Assembly: GCA_022511055.1 (NCBI GenBank)
Contig: JAFLSH010000102.1
Coordinates: forward strand, 1 to 10,070
Direction: 5' to 3'
Length of the DNA: 10,070 bases
DNA from: Prevotella sp.
Lineage (GTDB): Bacteria > Bacteroidota > Bacteroidia > Bacteroidales > Bacteroidaceae
Position 1 is the first letter of the stretch. Each line of letters starts with the position of its first letter. Below, one piece after another: positions 6,000 to 10,070 of this stretch. A program made the translations under genes and the position numbers. Under the pieces are notes generated by a model, which had not been told where the DNA came from, searched no databases, and was given only the letters and a program-made list of their open reading frames with translations.

Positions 6000-7034
6000 A
6001 TGAACAAACGACTGACATATCTATTACGCAGTGCCGCTGCCGTGTGCCTGCTGCCGTGCATGGTGGCCTGCGGCGGCACCAGAAAGAGTGCTGACATGGC
6101 GGCAACGGCCGCACAACCCGTGGGGCCGGCCTTCTCGGCCGACTCTGCCTATCAGTTCTGCCAGCAGCAGTGCGACTTCGGGCCGCGCACCATGAACAGC
6201 GAGGCGCACGAGCGCTGCGCCGCATGGATTGCCGGCAAGTTCCGGCAGTACGGGCTTGAGGTAAGCCTGCAGCAAGCCACGCTCAGCGGCTATGACGGTA
6301 CGCCCCTGCGCGCCACCAATATCATGGCGAGCTACCAGCCGGCGGCCAGCCGGCGGGTGCTGCTCTGCGCCCACTGGGATTCCCGCCCCTGGGCCGACAA
6401 CGACCCCGATGAGGCCAACCACCGGCAGCCGGTCATGGCGGCCAATGACGGCGCTTCGGGCGTGGCCGTGATGATAGAGCTGGCACGGCTGATAAGTGCC
6501 GACACGCTGAACGTGGGGGTAGACTTTGTCTGCTTCGATGCCGAGGACTGGGGCGTGCCCGAATGGGCCGACTTCAGCGGCGACCACGGCAGCACCTGGG
6601 CACTGGGCGCGCAGCACTGGGCCGGGCAGTTTGCCGCGAGCCACTCCCCGTCGGCTGACCGGCAGGCGGCGCCTGCTCCCCAATACGGCATACTTCTCGA
6701 CATGGTGGGCGGTCAGGGTGCCCGCTTCTTCCAGGAGCAGGTGTCGATGGCCTTTGCCCGCTCCGTGGTGGAGAAGGTGTGGCGCGCCGCCGAGGTGGTG
6801 GGCTACGGCGGCTACTTTGTGCGCGATGAGGGCGGCGGCATTACCGATGACCATCTGCCTGTCAACCAGGTGGCAAAGATTCCCTGCATCGACATTATTC
6901 CCTACTATCCCGACTGCGAGCAAAGCTCCTTCGGCCCCACGTGGCACACGGTCAGTGACGATATGCAGCACATAGACCGCGCCACGCTCCAGGCGGTGGG
7001 CCAGACCCTTGTGCAAGTGCTGTATTCGGAATAA
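6000..7034 (+). CDS. M28-type glutaminyl-peptide cyclotransferase-like lipoprotein
   Basis: A 344-residue lipoprotein: basic start, hydrophobic stretch, and lipobox MVAC with Cys24 as lipidation site. The residues after Cys (GGTRKS) are not the acidic export signal of surface lipoproteins, so a periplasm-facing position is likelier. The body is an M28 zinc-hydrolase fold: His125 in AHWDSRPWADND, Asp150 in ANDGASG, Glu182-Asp183 in DAEDWG, Asp234 in LLDMVGG and His316 in TWHTVSDD. The last motif and the single-zinc pattern resemble animal-type (type II) glutaminyl cyclases, which convert N-terminal Gln to pyroglutamate; an aminopeptidase is the alternative. Bacteroidota use such cyclases on secreted proteins that carry Gln after signal peptidase cleavage. 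The frame is open from 5934, but the ATG at 6000 gives the lipoprotein signal. It starts 11 bases after the dipeptidase stop, so cotranscription is likely. Confidence 0.88.
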   Translation: MNKRLTYLLRSAAAVCLLPCMVACGGTRKSADMAATAAQPVGPAFSADSAYQFCQQQCDFGPRTMNSEAHERCAAWIAGKFRQYGLEVSLQQATLSGYDGTPLRATNIMASYQPAASRRVLLCAHWDSRPWADNDPDEANHRQPVMAANDGASGVAVMIELARLISADTLNVGVDFVCFDAEDWGVPEWADFSGDHGSTWALGAQHWAGQFAASHSPSADRQAAPAPQYGILLDMVGGQGARFFQEQVSMAFARSVVEKVWRAAEVVGYGGYFVRDEGGGITDDHLPVNQVAKIPCIDIIPYYPDCEQSSFGPTWHTVSDDMQHIDRATLQAVGQTLVQVLYSE

Positions 7035-7103
7035 GAGACAATTTTAGTGCCTTTTTGAGACGCCTTGACAAGTCAGTGAGACGAGATTATAGGCTTATCA
7101 TAT

Positions 7104-7134
7104 CTGCAAGAACGCCGATTCGGCGTTTTTGCAG
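7104..7134 (+). terminator. Hairpin terminator after the cyclase gene
   Basis: CTGCAAGAACGCCG (7104-7117) pairs with CGGCGTTTTTGCAG (7121-7134) over 14 pairs with a single G-T and a three-base loop. The inner seven GC-rich pairs are followed directly by five T residues (7126-7130), the usual shape of an intrinsic terminator. The run of A residues opposite is short (GAA), so termination from the opposite direction is less likely. It lies 70 bases after the cyclase stop codon. Confidence 0.7.
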
Positions 7135-7142
7135 TAACTTTG
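7135..7142 (+). promoter_or_regulatory. Orphan -7 element TAACTTTG abutting the terminator hairpin
   Basis: TAACTTTG followed by CAG is an exact TAnnTTTG match, starting at the base after the hairpin arm ends. No + strand gene lies downstream before the convergent DUF4294 gene. If used, it would make a short transcript of roughly 80 bases ending at the hairpin at 7194-7227. No -33 TTTG is visible because that position is occupied by the hairpin, so activity is uncertain. Confidence 0.35.
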
Positions 7143-7193
7143 CAGTCAAGTTTTCAGAGTTATTGTTTTGTGAAGCGTAGTTAGTAGTTTCAG

Positions 7194-7227
7194 AAAGGCT
7201 GCCCGTATGTGAATATGGGCAGCCTTT
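7194..7227. terminator. Strong 15-pair hairpin between convergent genes
   Basis: AAAGGCTGCCCGTAT (7194-7208) pairs with ATATGGGCAGCCTTT (7213-7227) over 15 pairs with one G-T and a GTGA loop. The AAA/TTT flanks are symmetrical, so it can act on both strands: for the DUF4294 gene from the right and for any + strand transcript from the left. The T tract is only three bases on each strand, so it is a less typical terminator than the one at 7104-7134. Confidence 0.65.
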
Positions 7228-7298
7228 ATGCTTTACTGCCCCCTGGGAGCGGGCTGGCACACCCGGGCGGCTGGGCGCACCTGCGCGCCCGCCATGCC

Positions 7299-7928
7299 TC
7301 AGATTTGCCCGGACTCCACCATCAGCACCACGCGCTCGGTCAGGCGGTCTACGCCCTCAGGGTCGTACTCCTTCTTGAGCGAGGCGCCGAAAGTCCAGGC
7401 GAAAACCTGCCAGAAGCCGGCGCGCACAGGCCCGAGAAACGCCTGTATGGCTTCGTAGCCGGTGGAGTTGCACTCGCGGTTGACCAGCTTGATGAGCAGC
7501 TTGCCCTGCGAGTAGGTGAGCTTCTTCATGCGGGGCTTGTATTCCCTGACTATCGAGGCTTCCACCACCTTCATGTGCCTGGCCTTCGCCTCTTTGTTGG
7601 GCAGGGTCTCCATGTACTCGGCAGTCTCAATCAGTATCTGGCGCACTTCCTTGGCTATGGGCAGCACCTTCTTGACGTTGCGCACCAGCCGCATGTAGTC
7701 TCCCTGCTGGCGGCTGTTCTTGAAGGCCATGGCGGGATAGACATAGACGTTTGACATCTCCATGTACTGAATGCTGTCGCCCCGGTCAAGCACCTTGCCC
7801 ACCTTGACCGTGGGCACAAAGACGGGAGCGTCTGTGCCCTTCGTGCCGGCCTGCTGCCTGGTTTCCTGCGCGCAGGCATCGGCTGTGGTCATTGCGGCAA
7901 AGGCCAGCAAAAGCCAAAGTCGTTGCAT
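7299..7928 (-). CDS. DUF4294 secreted protein
   Basis: A 209-residue exported protein matching, from memory, the Bacteroidota-specific DUF4294 family, whose function is unknown to me. The N-terminus is a signal peptide (hydrophobic LWLLLAFAA) with a signal peptidase I site ACA before Gln21, so the mature protein would start with Gln. The conserved domain covers about residues 60-205: MSNVYVYP, then a helical stretch (VRNVKKVLPIAKEVR), KLTYSQGKLLIKLVNREC near 140-157, and FLGPVRAGFWQVFAWTFGASLKKEYDPEG, ending in DRLTERVVLMVESGQI. Length is ordinary. Two in-frame ATGs exist near the start; the first is needed for a complete signal peptide. It is convergent with the cyclase gene and divergent from the permease. 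Its -7 element ends only eight bases before the start codon, so the mRNA may have almost no leader. Confidence 0.88.
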   Translation of the reverse strand: MQRLWLLLAFAAMTTADACAQETRQQAGTKGTDAPVFVPTVKVGKVLDRGDSIQYMEMSNVYVYPAMAFKNSRQQGDYMRLVRNVKKVLPIAKEVRQILIETAEYMETLPNKEAKARHMKVVEASIVREYKPRMKKLTYSQGKLLIKLVNRECNSTGYEAIQAFLGPVRAGFWQVFAWTFGASLKKEYDPEGVDRLTERVVLMVESGQI

Positions 7929-7936
7929 TGTGGCTG

Positions 7937-7966
7937 CAAAAGTACATAGTTTTTTCTAAACGGGCG
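7937..7966 (-). promoter_or_regulatory. Promoter of the DUF4294 gene, - strand
   Basis: Read on the - strand, CGCCCGT (7966-7960), a 15-base spacer and TACTTTTG (7944-7937) followed by CAGCC resemble the promoter before the permease and the one at 2576-2611, including the spacer length. The -7 element lies only eight bases before the ATG, which predicts a transcript starting at or within a few bases of the start codon. Confidence 0.65.
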
Positions 7967-7992
7967 TACTTTTGGCGGTTAATTATTTGTAA

Positions 7993-8028
7993 TTTGTTTC
8001 GCCGTATGGAAAAAATATGTTACCTTTG
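7993..8028 (+). promoter_or_regulatory. Promoter of the SLC13 permease gene
   Basis: TTTGTTTCGCCGT (7993-8005), a 15-base spacer, and TACCTTTG (8021-8028) followed by CAGCCG. Both the upstream box and the spacer length equal those at 2576-2611. The predicted start is near 8035, giving a leader of about 100 bases. A second -7-like element, TACTTTTG at 7967-7974, is the mirror image of the DUF4294 box and might be an additional weak + strand start. Confidence 0.75.
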
Positions 8029-8043
8029 CAGCCGCCAAAAGGC

Positions 8044-8123
8044 CAGCCGCCGCAGTCTGTCAGGGTCTGCCGGCTGAGACTGCGGCGCTGAAAGTCATGA
8101 AAACCCTAACGATAACTGTATAA
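8044..8123 (+). promoter_or_regulatory. Structured leader of the permease mRNA, with mini-ORF
   Basis: CAG-C-CGCCGCAGTCT (8044-8058) pairs with AGACTGCGGCG-CTG (8077-8090): 11 continuous pairs, a bulged C, then three more pairs, enclosing an 18-base loop that can pair TCAG (8060-8063) with CTGA, partly in competition with the top of the stem. It begins about ten bases after the predicted transcription start. A tiny reading frame, MKTLTITV plus stop, follows at 8097-8123 and ends 15 bases before the permease ATG. Whether the hairpin or the mini-ORF regulates the gene is unknown. I recognise no riboswitch class. Confidence 0.45.
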
Positions 8124-8138
8124 CTAAAAGAAAGAGAA

Positions 8139-9644
8139 ATGTTTCATATCTACGAAGGTTTCCATCTGGTCGATGCGTACCACAAGATGCGCCACCAGCG
8201 CAAGTATCACCCTGCCGATTCGACAGTTCGTGCCATTAAGATTCTGATAGTCGCCCTGGTGACGCTGTTGCTGTGGAACATGCCGGCCGAGTGGTACGGC
8301 ATACAGAATCTGACCGTTATCCAGCAGCGCATTATCGCCATCTTTGCCTTTGCCACGCTGATGTGGGTGCTGGAAATCGTTTCGTCATGGGCCACTTCGG
8401 TGTCTATCATTGTGCTGATGCTGCTTTTCACGACCGACAGCGGCATCTTGCCGATGGTGAACGAGGCGGAAGTGGGCAAGCTGCTGTCTTACAAGGGGGT
8501 CATGGCCACCTTTGCCGACCCGGTCATCATGCTGTTCATCGGCGGCTTCGTGCTGGCCATTGCCGCCACGAAGACCGGGCTCGATGCCCAGCTGGCCAAG
8601 GTGCTGCTGAAGCCCTTTGGCACGAGGAGCGAGATGGTGCTGCTGGGCTTTCTGCTCATCACGGGCCTGTTCTCGATGTTTGTCAGCAACACGGCCACGG
8701 CTGCCATGATGCTGACGTTCCTTACGCCGGTGTTCCGCCAGCTGCCGCCTGAGGGCAAGGGGCGCATAGCCCTGGCCATGTCTATTCCCGTGGCGGCCAA
8801 CCTCGGCGGCATGGGTACGCCCATCGGCACGCCGCCAAACACCATTGCGCTGAAATACCTGAACGACCCCGAGGGGCTGAATCTCGGACTGGGTTTCGGC
8901 CAGTGGATGCTGTTCATGTTCCCGCTGGTGCTGGTGCTGATGTTCATCAGCTGGCGCATTCTCCTGAAGACGTTCCCCTTCACGCAGAAGACCATTGAGC
9001 TGAACATTGAGGGCGGCATGAAGCGCGGATTCCATGCCAACGTGGTCATTGTCACGTTCTTCGTTACCGTGGCCCTGTGGCTGCTCGACCGCGTGACGGG
9101 CATCAACTCCTACACCGTGGCGCTGGTTCCCTTTGCCGTGTTTGCCCTGACCGGGGTCATCAATAAGCGCGACCTGGAGCAGATTAACTGGTCAGTCATC
9201 TGGATGGTGGCCGGCGGCTTCGCGCTCGGCTACGGCCTGAACGCCTCTGGGCTGGCTGCCAACGCCGTGGAGAGCATTCCCTTCGGCGACTTCTCGCCGC
9301 TGCTCATTCTGCTGTTGGGCGGCCTCATCTGCTATCTGCTCTCGAACTTCATTTCCAACTCGGCTACTGCCGCCCTGCTCATGCCCATTCTCGCCATTGT
9401 CTGCGGCGCCATGGGCGACAAGTTAGAGCCTATCGGCGGCACGCCCACCGTACTCATCGGCGTGGCCATAGCCGCTTCGAGCGCCATGATTCTGCCCATC
9501 TCTACGCCGCCGAATGCCCTGGCATTCGCCACGGGCTATGTGCAGCAGAAGGACATGGCGAAGATGGGCATTATCGTGGGCCTGATTTCCATGGTGTTAG
9601 GCTTCGGCCTGGTCTATCTCATGGGTACGTTGCACGTTATCTGA
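8139..9644 (+). CDS. SLC13/DASS-family anion:sodium symporter (dicarboxylate or sulfate type)
   Basis: A 501-residue inner-membrane permease, normal length for the divalent anion:sodium symporter family that imports succinate, malate, citrate or sulfate with Na+. A short cytoplasmic N-terminus (about 30 residues) is followed by some 11 or more hydrophobic segments in two inverted repeats. Each repeat carries the family clamp motif: Ser183-Asn184-Thr185 in FVSNTATAAMM, and Ser406-Asn407-Ser408 in FISNSATAALLMP. Each is followed by a Pro-rich Na+-site hairpin, GTPIGTPPN near 226-234 and ILPISTPPNALAFATGY near 450-466. The second clamp has Ser where Thr is common. Substrate cannot be fixed from sequence; C4-dicarboxylates fit gut Bacteroidales, where succinate is a major product. 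The start follows an A-rich leader (AAAGAAAGAGAA). It has its own promoter and a terminator downstream, so it is monocistronic. Confidence 0.93.
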   Translation: MFHIYEGFHLVDAYHKMRHQRKYHPADSTVRAIKILIVALVTLLLWNMPAEWYGIQNLTVIQQRIIAIFAFATLMWVLEIVSSWATSVSIIVLMLLFTTDSGILPMVNEAEVGKLLSYKGVMATFADPVIMLFIGGFVLAIAATKTGLDAQLAKVLLKPFGTRSEMVLLGFLLITGLFSMFVSNTATAAMMLTFLTPVFRQLPPEGKGRIALAMSIPVAANLGGMGTPIGTPPNTIALKYLNDPEGLNLGLGFGQWMLFMFPLVLVLMFISWRILLKTFPFTQKTIELNIEGGMKRGFHANVVIVTFFVTVALWLLDRVTGINSYTVALVPFAVFALTGVINKRDLEQINWSVIWMVAGGFALGYGLNASGLAANAVESIPFGDFSPLLILLLGGLICYLLSNFISNSATAALLMPILAIVCGAMGDKLEPIGGTPTVLIGVAIAASSAMILPISTPPNALAFATGYVQQKDMAKMGIIVGLISMVLGFGLVYLMGTLHVI

Positions 9645-9657
9645 CGGATGTCTGGAC

Positions 9658-9683
9658 AATGACATAGGACACACTATGTCATT
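9658..9683 (+). other. First of two hairpins after the permease gene
   Basis: AATGACATAG (9658-9667) and CTATGTCATT (9674-9683) are perfectly complementary over ten pairs with a six-base loop. No T tract follows, so it is not a terminator by itself. It may protect the 3' end of the mRNA or act together with the terminator eight bases downstream. Confidence 0.6.
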
Positions 9684-9690
9684 TCAGTAT

Positions 9691-9722
9691 AAAAGAGCAA
9701 TCAAACCGATTGCTCTTTTTTT
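9691..9722 (+). terminator. Rho-independent terminator of the permease gene
   Basis: AAAAGAGCAATC (9691-9702) pairs with GATTGCTCTTTT (9708-9719) around a five-base loop, and the T run continues to 9722. It lies 47 bases after the permease stop codon and closes that transcription unit. Confidence 0.88.
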
Positions 9723-9730
9723 CAAATATA

Positions 9731-9763
9731 TTTTGGTAGTTTCAAATAGTGTTTGTATATTTG
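9731..9763 (+). promoter_or_regulatory. Promoter of the right-edge gene
   Basis: TTTTG at 9731-9735, a 20-base spacer and TATATTTG at 9756-9763 give a good match to the Bacteroidota -33/-7 arrangement. The predicted start near 9770 leaves a leader of about 30 bases to the ATG at 9802. It lacks the CGCCGT box of the other strong promoters here. Confidence 0.7.
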
Positions 9764-9801
9764 CGGAACAATAGATGATTTTAATGTAAAACTCTTATAC
9801 A

Positions 9802-10070
9802 ATGAACGTAAGGAATATTAGGAAAATCGAGAGGGCGGACTTGCCGATGCTTGCCGAACTGGCAAAGGACAAAACCATTGAAACGAGGGATGACATTTGC
9901 TTCGAGCATAGCAAGATGTATTTGTCTGATGATGGCGAGGTGTTGTGTTTCATTGTCTTGCGTGAACGTTCACTCATTGAGTTCTTTAACGGAAATATTC
10001 CTGCGGATGAAAACGTAAAGACAGACAAGTACTACGAGGAAGGGGATGAATGGTTTGTTAAAGAAGATAT
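9802..10070 (+). CDS. Partial gene at window edge, possibly GNAT acetyltransferase
   Basis: The frame is open from the ATG at 9802 to the window end, giving 89 codons without a stop; the rest is outside. The opening, IRKIERADLPMLAEL, resembles the first strand and helix of GNAT N-acetyltransferases. A strand pair around DGEVLCFIVLRERSLIEFF would suit that fold, but the acetyl-CoA loop is not in view, so the call is tentative. Base composition is about 42% G+C by my count, against roughly 60% in the neighbouring genes, and codons are correspondingly A/T-rich. That difference suggests more recent acquisition than the rest of the window. A well-formed promoter precedes it. Confidence 0.6.
   Translation, partial: MNVRNIRKIERADLPMLAELAKDKTIETRDDICFEHSKMYLSDDGEVLCFIVLRERSLIEFFNGNIPADENVKTDKYYEEGDEWFVKED

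Noticed and set aside
7273..7290. GGGCGC/GCGCCC hairpin after the DUF4294 stop codon
   Set aside because: Only six pairs in a very GC-rich stretch with no T tract; the hairpin at 7194-7227 is a much better candidate for the 3' end.
8207..9106. - strand open frames opposite the permease
   Set aside because: They overlap a gene with both symporter clamp motifs and show no family features of their own.

Overview
The window looks like a chromosomal stretch from a Bacteroidales bacterium with GC-rich genes (about 60% G+C where I counted). Three things point there. The promoters carry the Bacteroidota -7 element TAnnTTTG and lack a sigma70 -10 box. Genes have A-rich leaders without clear Shine-Dalgarno sites. 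The proteins (DUF4294, class A flavodiiron protein, type II glutaminyl cyclase lipoprotein, SLC13 permease) are of types common in that order. I cannot fix the genus. I see no tRNA, rRNA, CRISPR array, insertion sequence or phage gene.

Layout. Bases 1-281 hold no convincing gene. A PfkB-type sugar kinase (325-1266) and a flavodiiron O2/NO reductase (1293-2504) follow on the + strand and end at a clear intrinsic terminator (2533-2568). Next comes an unusual 400-base stretch: a promoter (2576-2611), a potential three-helix RNA fold with a GAAA-capped hairpin (2666-2737), and a degenerate 22-base tandem repeat whose units form small hairpins with compensatory changes (2741-2842). It leads into an unrecognised 208-residue protein (2967-3593).

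A compact three-gene unit follows from its own promoter: an Lrp/AsnC regulator (3697-4164), a 604-residue fusion of a class I glutamine-amidotransferase-like gamma-glutamyl hydrolase (C26) and an M19 dipeptidase (4174-5988), and a glutaminyl-cyclase-like M28 zinc lipoprotein (6000-7034). The genes are separated by only 9 and 11 bases. The unit looks like a regulated peptide or gamma-glutamyl-peptide module and is the most interesting coding part of the window.

The intergenic region 7035-7298 holds two strong hairpins with a -7 element between them. It separates the module from a convergent DUF4294 secreted protein (7299-7928, - strand). That gene is divergent from an SLC13/DASS anion permease (8139-9644, + strand), which has a structured leader. 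Two hairpins end the permease gene. A clearly more AT-rich gene (about 42% G+C), cut by the window edge, begins at 9802 behind a well-formed promoter.

All functional calls rest on motif reading and memory of the families. No database search was run.
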